From: Ctenosaura bakeri
Taxonomy: Eukaryota > Chordata > Lepidosauria > Squamata > Iguanidae
Assembly (NCBI GenBank): GCA_948474755.1
Contig: CAOLHI010001309.1
Span: forward strand, 530,337 to 594,336
Direction of reading: 5' to 3'
Length of the DNA: 64,000 nt
Part shown: piece after piece, positions 34,427 to 46,909 of the stretch
Position numbering within the stretch: position 1 is the first letter of the stretch
How the letters are laid out: each line of letters starts with the position of its first letter
Notes under the pieces: model-generated
Databases searched by the model: none
The model's input: the letters and a program-made list of their open reading frames with translations, nothing else
Told to the model about the DNA's origin: nothing
Made by a program: the position numbers and the translations under genes

Positions 34427-36566
34427 CATCCTCTCACAGAAAATCTTGCAGCTTCTTTAATGAACATCTGTGCAGCTGTCCATTTGTACATGATTTTTCA
34501 TGTTTAAATTCATTCATATTTAAAGCCCTAAAATGTTTAAAAAGAATAAACAAAAAAGAAGTGAGAGTGAGGTAGAATATGAGAAGCTAGGAAAATTAGT
34601 AATTACAATACTTTCTACAACAGACACAATAATTTATATAATAATTTTTTGGTTTCAGTAGTATCAGCTTTTTTGCATGGAAAATCCAGTTTTCATTGTC
34701 ACTCTCTTTAAATATACTTCTGAGTGCTATATGGAGATCTGAGGCATCACAAATTCTCATGAGAAGACATGACTCACTAGAAAAGACAATAATGCTTTGT
34801 AAGATAGAGAACAGTAAGACCACATAACAAATGGATGGTCAATCAAGGAAGACAAGACTTAAGTAGGTTTGCAAGACTTAAGTAGGTCAACTGATGGGTA
34901 ACTTGGAGGTCTTCTCATTCATAATGTCATCATAAGTCTAAGTTAATATCAGTTAACAACAAGGATCACAATCATATGCAACAGAGATTTCATACAGAGA
35001 TTTGCAGAGATATTTTTAAAAACAGAATTCTCAAAATCTCATCACTCATGATTTTTCTGGGCCCTAGCGTTTATCACACACCCCTCACATTTTTGGCGCA
35101 GAGTCTCTTTGAAGAAATCCAGAATGGTAGACATCACTGCTCTTACAAGGGAATTCACAGCACCTCTGGAATGCTTTGGATCAATCAAGTCTTCTCCTCT
35201 AATACTATGTTCAGAGAGATATTCAGCTGGATGTGGGGTGGCTCCTCAACCATGGTGATATTGGGACAAATGCATTGAGAGTAAGTCCTGTCTCTATCCT
35301 CAGGGCACATCATTTTCCCCTGCAGAAATAATTATAGTTCAGTAGGAAGTACTTCCGCTCTACCCCACCCCCTGTCCTTCCACCATACCTTCTTGTGTTC
35401 TATACACACCTTTGTTTGAGGGCTTCTGTCTTCTGTTTTGTTGAAGGAATCAGTTTGTGTAAAGTGAGGCTTAGCAGGAGATGCTTCACTTGCAGAACTA
35501 GTGCTGTTGCTGTAGCTACCACTGCAGTGGCTGCCATGGCGGTTACGCCAACATTCATCTGCCATTTTTGTAGGAGATTTGAAGATCCATTTTACTAGCA
35601 GTGAAAACCATTCCCTTTCCTCAACACAATGATTTCTCAGGAGCCTGAATTTCAATACAGGCAGATCATATAGTAGTTCCAAAGATATTGTTGAGGATAC
35701 ATCTCCATATGCTACTATGGTTTCATATACTTTGAAAATGCTGCCTTCTAAAGCCTCAGTGAATAAACTGCACCAGAAGGGTGTTCAGATGCTCAGCTGT
35801 TGAGGAGTGTGGGCAGAGTGGGCCATGTGGGGAATGGGTGGGTAAGTGAGCGGAGGCTTACAAATGACAAACTTTCAAAAGTGATACAATTCTAGAAACA
35901 CATTCCTGGGGTGGGGCTTCCAGGGGCCACTTCAATTGGATGTACCTCCCCAGTATTACTAATGATCACACAATATGCTATTACTTAGGAAGATTGAAAT
36001 TAGTTCAACCAAATGCAGAGGGTGAGAATTTAGCGCACAGCAACAAACAGTTCACTAGAAGGATTCCTCTACACTGGAGGAATGAAAATTCTTAAATTCC
36101 CATTGCAATAGGGGCCTTGTTTTTTGACATTGCACTGCACTGGCAATGTTTTGTTAACAGTTGCGCACAATTCCTACTTACTCTGTTTTCGAAAAGATGG
36201 TCAACTGATTCCTACACAGCAGGAGTTGGGATAGATGGCCCATGCAATCCCGTCCAACTCGATCCTATAACTTTCACTACTGGTATGGTTTTCTTTACAA
36301 ATCCTGGCACTGCCATGTGGAAATAACAAGTCTTCTGTATTTGGAATCATGAAAAACACAGTAGGGTCAGTTTTAATTCTCCCTATATAACTAAATTCCC
36401 TCTGCCATACCTCTCTTAATGGTGCAGGATCCGTGCTCCCTTGTTTTCTTCGTGGTCGCTATACTAATATTCCAATATATACAAAACCATTTGAAGTCTA
36501 CATACAAATCTGCATATTCAATTTTCAGGACTAAATGTTAAATGAAAATGTTACTCAATAACTTAC
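32251..36566. other. Intron sequence, unassigned
   Basis: AT-rich intron up to exon C. It holds a (TCAA)n microsatellite and a few short direct repeats (for example CAAGACTTAAGTAGGT twice near 34853-34887). No transposon family is recognised with confidence. Confidence 0.55.
34393..34427. repeat. (TCAA)n microsatellite
   Basis: Eight near-perfect TCAA/CAAT units in a row. Confidence 0.95.
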
Positions 36567-36731
36567 GTTTGAAATGTTTGTCACAGAGAGCAGACGCCCT
36601 CATGTCACAAAGTCTCAAAGATCCCTTACTGCTGCTGTACACAAAGAGATTGCAGTGGTGAGGATGGAATTCAGATGCAGTAATAACTTCTGTCAAGTCT
36701 TCCATGTTAGCTGGCTTTATATCTACAATGT
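36567..36731 (-). CDS. PPP2R2C: PPP2R2C coding exon C (165 nt)
   Basis: The minus-strand acceptor is TTCAG at 36732-36736 and the donor is GTAAGT at 36566-36561. The exon completes the Asn codon from exon B and reads [20 protein letters not shown], then [20 protein letters not shown] and [14 protein letters not shown]. It leaves one base (C) that forms Leu with exon D. The segment is one full propeller blade with the acidic B55 loop. It is highly conserved, with no stop or indel. It sits between a 12.2-kb and a 24.3-kb intron, both rich in mobile elements. Confidence 0.96.
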
Positions 36732-39447
36732 CTGAATAGCAATATTTATTAAGGAAATGTTTGGAGATAAACGGTAATTTTTTCCATTTTTATTTACTTC
36801 TTTAGTTATTCTATACATTTTAAAACTAAAAATGGGTATTGAGTAAAACAAAACAGACAGAACCATTGTGGATTCATGTGCCCTTTATATAAAGCAGACA
36901 AGTAGGCCTTGAATTTCAGTTTACAAGTAAAAGCCAGAGGGAAAAGATGAGGGGATTTCCGAGTTGCATCAAGTAGCTACTTCCACCACTTTTGCTTCAC
37001 CTGAAAGTCTCTATAGATAAACTGTACTGTGAACAACAATACTTTATTTTCCCAGGTTCTAGGTGCCCAGACTATATGTGCTCACAGACAGTCTCCAACC
37101 TTGTACAAAGCCAAGGACAAACCTGCTACAAATCCAGATGCCAACTCAGTCCCCGCATCTACTCTTGACAACAACATTAAAGGTTCTAACAGTGCTATCC
37201 AGAACATCACAGCCAATTCTTAGGCCAAACAGGACCTAATCTCTACCCAAAAGAATAAGTAGACATAAACCTGATATGGGAAATAGCAACACACACATAC
37301 ACAAACAATGGCATTGGTCTCCCAGATGCTCTGTCACTCAATATGGCTGTTGTTCAACAAAGGAATTTTATGGGAAAATTTGAAAGACAGCCAGCTGAAT
37401 TGAGATATATTCACAAATACCTACTTATAGTATGTCAAGAGAGATCTGAACAAGGACAGTGGCTTCTTAGAACAATTCACATATTAATAGGCTGGTTTTC
37501 AATTCATGTAACAGTCAAGTTTTCTTCTTAAAAAAAATAAATCTGGCTTCAAGAGAACAAACTAGTACTTTCCTGAAAGCAGAACTCATTGGTTTAACAC
37601 TTCAGGTGCAAGTACTGGTAACAGCCTAGCAGTCTAGCACATTACCTCACAGATGTTCATGTTTAGCCCTTTGAAAGTTTATGACCAGTGCCAGTAACAT
37701 AATTATCATCACACCCCCACAACTACATAAGAGTGCATATTTACCTGAGGTTCAATTTTTGTGCTCCATGTATCTGAGGAAGTGGATTAAAATCTACCAA
37801 AACTCATGCTAAAATAAATGTATGCCTGAAAGGCACCACAAGAATCCCTTTTTCTCACTGAAACAAAGCCATCTCTCTGAAAAATATTTTTGCAACATCT
37901 CTGTATGTACTCTGTACATTTTAAAATCTAGCTTTAGAAGCAAACAAGACCAAACTTTCCATGTGGTTGTGAATGGCTACCTGCTTCACTGAGCTTGTGC
38001 TAAGGCAGCTGCTGAAGGAAAGGATGTAATCTTTTTGCAACTTTTTGCACACTCCAAAGGTATGACAGAGCCTAAGTGAAGATAGTAACCATGACGCAGT
38101 TTATGTGCTGTTGCAACTTGACTAACGCTATACAAAGCCAGGCAGCCACGACACATTCCAGCCTAATGTAGACTTGCTGTCTCTCTCTCATTTTATTCTC
38201 CTAACCAAGAGACCATGCTTTTAAAAACATTCTCCACCATCCTGTATCACCTTTTACTTAACATAACTTTATGTATACTTAACTAATTAGCATAGGCGCT
38301 AAGAAACCCTGTTAGTGAATTGTGAAGATATGTATCAGGACATCAGCAGGATTGCCCAATGTGCATCAGGACCAACGAGCATCAGTACTTGACATGCATC
38401 AGTGTATGAAGCACATTAGTTTGTAATGAGTATTGGGCACTTTGTTGACTCTGCTATATAATAACATAACAGCAGCCCTCTACTGAATAGAAACATTACG
38501 AAACTGTCCAATCTAATTTCAACATATGCAAGTCCACTTACAAAAGATGTAAGACTCTACCAGGATTCCAGCCAGTTATAACACATAATATTTCAGCCCT
38601 CATTTTCAAATCTACCCTTCATTACCCCTTTTTCTTTCATTCCATTCAACATTTTGCCAAAATATGTTCCTGCCCCATCCCCCTCTGCCGTATCTCTGTT
38701 GCTACTGTGTTCCATGCAGTCTGCCAACGAAGTGCTGATGATGTTGTTTTCTTTCCAAACTCTGTTAAATCTAGTCACTGTTTTCTTTCTCCCCACCTGA
38801 CATACTACTCTTTTGGTTTTTAAAGAGCCCCATATTCCACTTGGCATCTCCATGTCTGTTCCACGTACCTCCCTCTGAATCTGTTACCCTACAGCACATG
38901 TGTGATGCATGCTACTTTTTCTGTAGCCCACAGAGCCCCATGGTGCCCCATTCAGCTTCCCCCATTGTTAGGCACCAGCTGGGTACTGAGGAAACAAACT
39001 GCTAATTTCCATTGCTATTAACAGCAACCTCATCAAGATGGGAGAGGCAATTCAAGGCCCTTACTCCCACTGCAACAGGGACTGGTCTGATGATACTGCC
39101 AAGGGAGGAAGAGCATTACTTTCAGCACCCCACTGATGACTTTTAAAAAGCAATGGGATTTATGTAAGTGTTGACTTACCACTTTGCAACTAACACAGTC
39201 AGACCTGCAGGAGAGGAAACTCTTTGGTCCTCCAGAAGTTATTGAACTGCAACTCCTAGTATTCCACACCATTATTTATGCTGGCTAAAGATACCTACTA
39301 AGGATGCCAATTCCTACCTTTTGTTTATTCTAATCCTAGTGTTATACTTCAAAGTAAAGGCACATTCTGTTGATTTGTATCTAGAGTGAATGAAATCAAT
39401 CTGAAAACTGAAAAAGAAAGATACTTTTAAAGCAGTGGTATGAATCT
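36732..39447. other. Intron sequence, unassigned
   Basis: AT-rich intron upstream of exon C in gene sense. No repeat family or coding region is recognised, and the open frames are short. Confidence 0.55.
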
Positions 39448-39546
39448 TGCAGTCTCCAGATATTGATGAACTGCAGGTCCCAACAGCCCTTGCCAACATA
39501 GCCAATGGGGTTGGAGTTGCTGTCCAACAACATCTGCAGTCTGACA
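39448..39546. repeat. Small palindromic MITE-like repeat
   Basis: The left half (CTCCAGATATTGATGAACTG...) is an imperfect inverted copy of the right half (...GCTGTCCAACAACATCTGCAG), with AACAGCCCTTGCCAACATAGC in the middle. It resembles a common class of short palindromic repeats in reptile and bird genomes. A half-element-like piece occurs near 39226-39260 and another near 62826-62870. Confidence 0.5.
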
Positions 39547-40189
39547 CATGATTCCCACCCTTGCTTTAATTTTATTGGGCAAATATTAGTGTTGACTCAG
39601 CCCTGTAGAGCTTTGAAAAAGTTTACTCAGGCCAGAGCAGAAAGTATATTCAACAAGCAGCACCAAATCATCAGGCGCCATGTGGTGGTCCCCTGTCTAG
39701 CTCATCCACCTTTTAGACAGACCCTTCCCCCAGCACCCTTCATCAAGATATCTGTTTCCTCATCCTCCACTGCTAACAGCAGCATGGAAAGAGCAAGCTT
39801 GACGAGGACAATGGGGGGGGAGTGTAAATTTGCTCCTCCCACCTAATGGATGTTTCCCAGAGTCCGGAGGCTTTCACCTATCTGCAATTCTGATTAGGAT
39901 TGCTGGGTGTGTACATGCACAGGTGAGTGAGAGAATGAATGAATGAATGTGTGCAGCCAAACTCCAGGGAGCATTTTGTTTGCAGTCCTGAAAGAATCAG
40001 GTTGACTCAAAGAACACACACACACTGAATATACTTTAAAGTTTTATTATCAGTTAGGCTCCACATCATGAGTAATGATTTATTTAGAAAAAAATATATA
40101 CTGCATCTTCCTTTCAAAGAGGATTTTAGGGTATTGTATAAAAAATAAAATTAAACTCAATACAATAAAACACTTTAATCGTTGTTATT
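39547..40189. other. Intron sequence, unassigned
   Basis: Unassigned host intron. A short (GAAT)n run lies near 39934-39950 and an ACACAC run near 40015. Confidence 0.5.
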
Positions 40190-40365
40190 GTATGTCATCA
40201 AGTCATTTCTGACCTAAGGAGAAGCTATTACATTTTTTTCTTGGCAAGATTTGTTTGAGGGCAGAGAGAGTGTAACCTGCCCAAGCCAGTGGGTTTCCAT
40301 GGCCAACGAGAGACTCATATCTCGGCCTCCAGAGTCATAGTGCTGGCTCACCATGCTGGCTCAAA
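40190..40365 (-). repeat. tRNA-derived squamate SINE, minus strand
   Basis: It begins GTTGTTATTGTATGTCATCAAGTCATTTCTGAC-like on the plus strand, the reverse of the SINE tail, and continues CCATGGCCAACGAGAG...GGCCTCCAGAGTCATAGT, the reverse of the tRNA-like head. It is the same family as the copies near 51065 and 63404. Confidence 0.7.
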
Positions 40366-40887
40366 ATAATATCTAAAGATAAATGATAAATTTAAAATGT
40401 TTAAAAATGTAAACTAGCACTAAAAGTAAGTTTTAAATTTTAAAATCCCCTTCTCTCTATCATACAGATATATATATACACAAATAAGATTTTGATCTGA
40501 GCATTAAAAATAATGCAATATAAAATAAAAACTCTCTTGGGAGTGGACTAAATCATCAGATTGCCATCATAGAGAAGGCACTGACTTCTACAGACAATAT
40601 ACACAGTTGGTTTATAGAAGGTGCATAAATAGGTCAATACACAGGGTGGTGCTCTTCTAGATGATCTGGGGCCTAAGTGATTTAGGACTTTAAAAGATAA
40701 TCATCAGCAGCTTGAATTTAGCTCAGGAGCAGATAGATAATAACTCTAGCTCCTTCAGAACAATGTGTGTGGATTGTACAAGTCTTGTACTGAAAACAAT
40801 GCAGTACAAAATAAAACCCTTCAGAATGGAGGGCAAAGTCAGAGTGCCATCATAGACATGGTGCAATCTTTTGTGAATGATCAGAAG

Positions 40888-43800
40888 CATAGAATTATAG
40901 AGCTGAAAGAGACTACAATGGCCAACCAGGCCAACCTCTTGCCACGCAGAAACCCGCATCAAAGCACTCCCAACAGATGGCCATCCAGCCTCTACTTAAA
41001 GACCGCCAAAGAAGAAGACGCTGAGGCAGCACATTCCACTGACTATCAGGAAGTTCTTCCTGATGTTCAGGTGGAATTGCTTTTCCTGTAGCTTGAATTC
41101 ATTGCTCCTTGTCCTAGTCTCCGGAGCAGTGGAAAACAAGCCTGCTCCCTCCTTGACACGACATCTCTTCAAATATTTAAACATGGCTATCGTGTCCCCT
41201 CTTAACCTTCTCTTCTGCAGACTAAACATGCCCAGCTCCATAGGGCATGGCTTCCAGACCCTTCACCATTTTGGTCGCCCTCCTCTAAACATGCTCCAGC
41301 TTGTCAATATCCTTCTTGAAATGAGGTGCCCAGAACAGGACACAGTATTCCAAATGAGGTCTAACCAATGCAGAATAGAGGGGTACTATTACTTCTCTTG
41401 ATCTAGACACCATGCTCCTAATTGATGCAACCAAGAATCATGTTGGCTTTCTTGACTGCTGCATCACACTGCTGACTCATGTTCAGTTTGTGATCTACTA
41501 AGACTCCTAGATCCCTTTCACATGTACTGTTATCTAGTCACGCGTCCCCCACCTATATTTCTGCACTCCATTTTTTCTGCCTAAGTGAAGGACCTTACAT
41601 TTCTCTGTGTTGAAATTCATTTTGTTAGCTTTGGCCCAGCTCTCCAATCTGTTAAGGTCATTTTGAATTTTGATCCTGTCCTCTGAGGCATTAGCAACCT
41701 CACCCAATTTGGTGTCATCTGCAAATTTGACCAGTATACTCTCTATTCCTTCATCCAAGTCATTGATGAAGATGTTGAATAGCACTGGGCCCAGGACAGA
41801 ACTCTGTGGCACCCCACTAGTCACTTCTCTCCAGGAAAAAGAGAAGCCATTGGTGAGCACCCTCTGGATTCAGTTGGTCAACCAACTATAAATCCACCTA
41901 ACAGTAGCCCTGCCCAGCCCGCATTTTACTAGCTGCTTTACAAGAATGTCATGGGGAACTTTGTCAAAGGCCCTAGTGAAATCCAGATATGCTACGTCCA
42001 CAGCATACCCTTCATCTATCAAGCTTGTAACTCTGTCATAAAAAGAGATAAGATTAGTCTGGCATGACTTGTCTTTAAGAAACCCACGTTGATTTTTAGT
42101 GATCACAGCATTGGTTTCTAAGTAATTACAAATTGACTGTTTAAGGATCTGCTGTAGGATCTTTCCTGGTATTGATGTCAAGCTGACCAGGTGATAATTA
42201 TTTGGTCTTTTTTTCTCTTCTTGAAGATGGGGATGACATTTGCCCTCCTCCAGTCTGCTGGGTCTTCTCCTGTTCTCCAAGAGTTCTAAAGGATTATTGT
42301 GAGTGGTTCTGAAATTACTTCTACCAATTCTTTTATCCTTGGATGTAATTCATCTGGCCCTGAGGACTTGAATTCACCTAGTGTAGCCACGTATTCTTGT
42401 ACTACTACTCTACTTATTCTGTGCTGCATTTCCCCGACTTCCTCATCTGCTCCCCACCCCCCAGGTTGAGTACTTCTACCTTTTGGGGGGAAACTGAGAC
42501 AAAGAAGGTCTTGAACAGTTCTGCCTTCTCTTCCCGCCCCCCCCCCGGTTAGTAATTGGCCATCTTCTCTGTGCAGCAACCCTACCATTTCCTTGTTTTT
42601 CCTTTTGCTGCAGACATATCTAAAAAAGCCCTTTTTATTGTTTTTAATGTCTCTGGTAAGCCTGAGATCATTCTGAGCTTTAGCTTTTCTGACCTTCTCC
42701 CTACATATCCTGGCTATTTGTTTGAAGTCCTCTTTGATGATTTCACCATTCTTCCATTTCCTGTATATGTTTCTTTTAACACAGAGGTTCTCAACCTTCC
42801 TAATGCCGCGACCCTTTAATACAGTTCCTCATGTTGTGGTGACCCCCCAACCATAAAATTATTTATTTATTATTTACAATGCCTCCCCCCCGGCAAAGGC
42901 CGCCTCGCCAGCCAGGAATGAGGGGGTGGGCAGGAAAGGAAAGAGAAGCTGCGCGTCTCCCCCGGGAAAAAACTCCAAGACCCCCCCGGGCTCTGCTTCT
43001 GCTTCGCTCTCGTTTCCGCTGGGGGGGCAGTATGGGAAAAGTTTCCAGAGTGTTGACCCTGGCTGGGGGGGAGGAATCCCAGCACCTTTGTCTTTTGCGC
43101 CGGGCGCAGCTCGCCTCCCTGGAAAAGCACGGCCTTGTGGCCCCCCGGCCCTTCTGCAGCGCCCCCCTCCGTGGTGAGTGGGGCAGGGGCCGTGGTGAGG
43201 AGGGGGCCTGCCCCCCGTGCTGCCGCCTCCTCCCCAAGCTGGCCTGTCAGATGGGAGGTTCTCCTGGTAGTGGAGAAGGGGAGCGATTTCAGTCCCTTCT
43301 GAACAGGGGGCAGGAGGACGCGAGCACGTGGCTCGCGCTTGCACACCACCACCAAGAAGGAAACTGAGCCTAAGATCATCGGAAATATGTATTTTCCGAT
43401 GGTCTTAGGCGACCCCTGTGAAAGGGTCGTTCGACCCCCAAAGGGGTCCCAACCCACAGGTTGAGAACCACTGTTTTAACGGTTAGCTCAGCTGAGAGTT
43501 CTTTAGGCCATTTCTGCACAAGGTTGATATTTCGTAGCCGTTTCGAACTCTTATTTTCCCGTCTGCATGTTGTACAGTTTTACCATTGTAGTATCTGAAA
43601 ACCGCTGTATCTGAAAACCAGAAAAATTCTGATGTAAATCTCCCAAACCAGTTCTGCTTCATTTTTTGCCAACATGCAGAAGTGTTAACATCGATTCACA
43701 GCACAGAAGTGGCCAGCTATGGGCATTCCCAGGCTGTCCCTTCTGTCATTTCTGTCCCTATCTTTCTCCACCCAGGATCAGATCTAAAATAGTTGATCCT

Positions 43801-44850
43801 CTTATCACCTCTTCCACCTTCTGGACTATGAAATTGTCTGCAAGGTGAGTGAGGAACTTGCTGGACCTTGTGCTCTTGGCGGAGTTTGACTGCCAACATA
43901 TATCAGGATAGTTGAAATCTCCCATTACTATTGCATCTCTTCTTTTTGAATGTGTGGTCATCTGCTCCAGGAAGACATCATCCAAATCCTCAGGCTGGCT
44001 TGGAGTTCTGTAGAAGATGCCCACGATAACATTGCTATTGTTTCTCGCTCCCTTAATTCTTACCCAGATGCTTGCAACCTGGATTTAAGTCATGGATCTC
44101 TTCACAGGTAAAAACATGTTTGACATATAAAGCTACTGCTCCTCCTTTCTTGTTTGGCCTATTTCTGCAAAATAGGTTATACCCCCCTATTACTACATTC
44201 TAATAATGATACTCATCCCACCAAGTTTCGGTGATGCCAATTATATCATATTTATTTTGCTATATTAAAAGTTCCAGTTCATCTTGTTTATTCTCCATGT
44301 TCTGTGCATTAGTACAGAGACATTTAAGATCATGTGCCCTTCCAACAAGCCCTTTACTAAACTTGGTTTTCCTCCCACCTTTGGTTTCTAGTACTACTTG
44401 GCCTGCTCTATCTATAACATTTGAGCTTTTCTCTCCAGCATTGGCTGAATTCCTGTCCCCCTCCCCACTCAAACTCAGTTTAAAGACCTTCTGATCAGCT
44501 TTGTGAGACTCTTAGCAAAAACATTCTTGCCAAATGGGTGTGAAGTGCACCCCATCCATTGCCAAATGATAATCTTCGTGAAAATGCAGAGCGCGGTCCA
44601 AAAACCCAAATCGTTCCTGGTGGCACCATCTGCGGAGCCAGTTGTTGACCTCCACTACTCTTTCCTTTCGTGGCCATGTTCTTCAACAGGGAGGAGAGAT
44701 GAAATCACAACCTGTGCACCAAGGACCTTCAGCTTCCTACCCATAGTCCTTTGTGATGCACTGAGATCTGTGCCTTGCAGTTTTGTTGGTTCCCACGTGA
44801 ACCAAAAGGAGGGGGTTACTGTCAACGGGCTTGACCAGTCTTGTTAGATT
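40888..44850 (-). mobile_element. CR1 LINE, minus strand, split by a hAT element
   Basis: CR1 3' end at 40888, then the C-terminal region, RT (TSGVPQSSVLGPVLFN and KFADDTKLGE near 41690-41820; VDVAYLDFTRAFDKVPHD near 41950-42005), linker, a break at 42782-43473, then endonuclease ([13 protein letters not shown] near 43890-43930) and a start region (CTNAQNMENKQDELELLI near 44263-44316). After subtracting the inserted element, the endonuclease-to-RT spacing is about 826 bp, against about 838 bp in the CR1 at 7040-9832, so the hAT insertion is the only large gap. The FADD catalytic motif is kept, but stops and indels disrupt the frames. Confidence 0.88.
42782..43473. mobile_element. SPIN-like hAT non-autonomous element with GC-rich interior
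   Basis: Terminal inverted repeats CAGAGGTTCTCAACC (left) and GGTTGAGAACCACTG (right) match at 14 of 15 positions. The flanks TTTTAACA and TTTTAACG are an 8-bp target-site duplication with one change, as for hAT elements. Just inside lie ACCCTTTAATACAGTTCCTC on the left and, on the right, ATCGGAAATATGTATTTTCC, a TTAGGCGACCCCTGTGAAAG run, and AGGGTCGTTCGACCCCCAAA. These agree with my memory of the SPIN family, known from lizards and for horizontal spread. About 480 bp in the middle (42880-43365) is very GC-rich, unlike the ends. Confidence 0.8.
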
Positions 44851-45125
44851 AGTGTGCTTTCTTACAAAAACACACAGAAATACTTGCCTCAGAAGATCTA
44901 AATGACAGGTGGGCAATTGTCAGAGGTTGGGAGCCACAATGCCTCCCCAGAGACCTTGAAGCCATAAAACCCTCAAACCTTACCCCATGGAAAGATGATT
45001 TTTTGCCCCTAAATGTTCCCAATGCCCCCTATAGGATCTGGGGGCAAATTTAACATGTCTTTGGCCTCTCAGGATCAGTTTAGGCCCAGGATAGGCCTCC
45101 CCAGCATCTAGCTACCATTCTATGA
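44851..45125. other. Intron sequence, unassigned
   Basis: A short stretch between the CR1 5' part and the LINE fragment. Nothing recognised. Confidence 0.5.
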
Positions 45126-45384
45126 GCTTTCTCTCAGTTATTTAGAAAGTTTATGCACACTACCTAAAAGGTAAGCTTCTTACCTAGGTAGAAGACAACG
45201 GAATTATAGGCGAGGAACAGACTGGATTTAAAGCGGGCTTCCTAGCTTTAGATCATTGTTGCATTTTAGGTCACCTTGCTGAGAAGTTTATTTCAGCCCC
45301 TGGTGATAAGCTTTTACTGTCCTTCATCAATCTAAAATCTAGTTTTGATTTGGTTTCAATGCAACTCCTGTGGTCTAAATTACA

Positions 45385-45445
<61 letters not shown>

Positions 45446-45515
45446 GCAACTGCTTTTCCTTATTAGATGTTTGTTTGATCAAATTTCTATTCAAGTTAGA
45501 TGTGAAGAATGCAGA
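45126..45515 (+). mobile_element. LINE reverse-transcriptase fragment split by a microsatellite
   Basis: Conceptual reading in shifting frames gives a KVYA-YLL-like block, then EEQ-GF-GF-LDHC and HLAEKF, and an F-DLKS-FDLVS-like block before the microsatellite, with LLFLIRCLFDQISIQVRC directly after it. This is the fingers-to-palm region of a non-LTR RT (the block with F-Ala-Phe-Asp). It is neither CR1 nor the L1 above; the clade is not resolved. Confidence 0.55.
45387..45444. repeat. Compound (GACA)n(GATA)n microsatellite
   Basis: About eight GACA units followed by about six GATA units, without interruption. It lies within the LINE RT fragment. Confidence 0.97.
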
Positions 45516-45521
45516 CAATTC

Positions 45522-45937
45522 ATAGAATCGTAGAGTTGGAAGAGACCACAGGGGCCATCAAGTTCAACCCCCTTCTATGCAGGAACACCCATCAAACACT
45601 CCCAACAGATGGCCATCCAGCCTCTGCTTAAAAACCTCCAAAGAAGGAGACTCTATCACACTCCGAGGCAGCATATTCCACTGCCAGACAGCTCTGACCA
45701 CCAGGAAGTTCTTCCTGAGGTTCAAGTGGAATCTCCTTTCCTGCAGCTTGAATCCATTGCTCCTTGTCCTAGTCTCTGGAGCAGTGGAAAACAAACCTGC
45801 TCCTTCCTCAATATGACATCTCTTCACATATTTAAACATGGCTATCATGTTCCCTCTTAACCTTCTCTTCTGCAGACTAAACATACCCAGCTTCCTAAGC
45901 CATTCCTCATCGGGCATGGCTTCCAGATCCTCTAAAC
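45522..45937 (-). repeat. CR1 3' fragment, minus strand
   Basis: It begins TTCATAGAATCGTAGAGTTGGAAG, the reverse of the CR1 3' end, and continues through the C-terminal coding region (MFKYVKRCHIEEGAGLFST on the minus strand). It is 5' truncated at about 45937, the common state for CR1 copies. Confidence 0.88.
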
Positions 45938-46686
45938 CAGTGGTTCTTAATCTTTTATCAGCGACCCTGTTTAAATATCTTATGCTGCTGCAGACCCCCA
46001 GGACTTAACTCAAGAATTAAAACCCTAAAGTGCATTAAATATTTATTTCAAATTGCTCATCAAGGGTCTTCAAATTGGGAGAGAAACAAGAAATAAGTAA
46101 ATGCACATTTCCCTAAGAGATGCTGGAGAGGGAAGGAAGACTTTTGTCCTGCTCCTTCTCACCAGTTGATGGCTGGAATGGATTGAACAGCAATGTGCAG
46201 GCCCAGCTAGCCAGCCCACATTCGCCTTTTTTCTGACTTCTTCACCAAGAGGAGAGAAGACCAAAACAGGCAAAGGAGGGAAGGAGGGAGAGAGCGAAAG
46301 ATGCAAAAGGGAGGTTGAAGCAACCCCTTTATAAAAGACCCTAAGTATGCCTCCTCATTTCCATTCACAAGTGTGAGCACATTTGTCTGACGCAAACAGT
46401 GGCTTATTTTTGCCAACAGTGATCCGTTGCTCCAGTTTCCAGCGTCTTGCCAGGGGTGGCATTTGCTGCAGCAGCACCCCCTCTTCACATTTGTCCCTGC
46501 TCTGAGTGGGATCCTTGATGCAGCATGGAGGCGAACTATGAAAAAGCATAACAAGGAGGAATGGGGCCAAATGAGAAGGGAGCTGCTGCTGCAGCAGCAG
46601 GTGCTACCTCCTGGCAAGACACTGGAAGTTAGAGTAATCAGCTCCACCATTAGCAAAATAAAACACCACTCGCTTCAGAGCAAGAT
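45938..46686. other. Unassigned sequence starting with a hAT-like terminus
   Basis: Right after the CR1 fragment comes CAGTGGTTCTTAATC, a hAT-like terminal sequence, followed by TTTTATCAGCGACCCTG. No matching inverted end was found downstream. The rest to 46686 is unique-looking, with a CTGCTGCTGCAGCAGCAG run near 46584-46600. Confidence 0.4.
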
Positions 46687-46909
46687 GTTGGATCAAATAT
46701 TGATTGCTTACAAGGAAGCGACTGGGATAGGTATGCTACCTCTACCAGCCATGAGAGAGTAGGGCACAGCTTCCTCTCAGAGGTGCTTCCTGCCTTTCCA
46801 TGGTTCAGAGGTTGGATCAAATACTGCTTGCTTGTGAGGAAGCCATTGGGACAGGTATGCTGACTCTGCCAGCCATGAAAAAGTGGAGTGCAGCTTCCTC
46901 TTGGAGGGG
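46687..46909. repeat. Imperfect tandem duplication, period about 124 bp
   Basis: GTTGGATCAAATATTGATTG...CAGCTTCCTCTCAGAGG (46687-46784) recurs as GTTGGATCAAATACTGCTTG...CAGCTTCCTCTTGGAGG (46811-46909), with GGTATGCT and CCAGCCATGA shared in between. Confidence 0.8.

Noticed and set aside
42880..43365. Possible CpG-island promoter
   Set aside because: The GC-rich stretch is bounded by transposon ends with a target duplication, so it came with the element; no exon or start site adjoins it.
42863..43457. Overlapping open frames on both strands in the GC-rich core
   Set aside because: They lie inside a non-autonomous hAT element, run into its terminal repeat, and are explained by high GC content.
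43480..43780. A second insertion within the minus-strand CR1
   Set aside because: After removing the hAT element the spacing between endonuclease and RT motifs equals that of the other CR1 copy within about 12 bp, so no further large insertion is needed.
45387..45444. CRISPR-like regular repeat
   Set aside because: It is a tetranucleotide microsatellite without spacers, in a eukaryotic genome.
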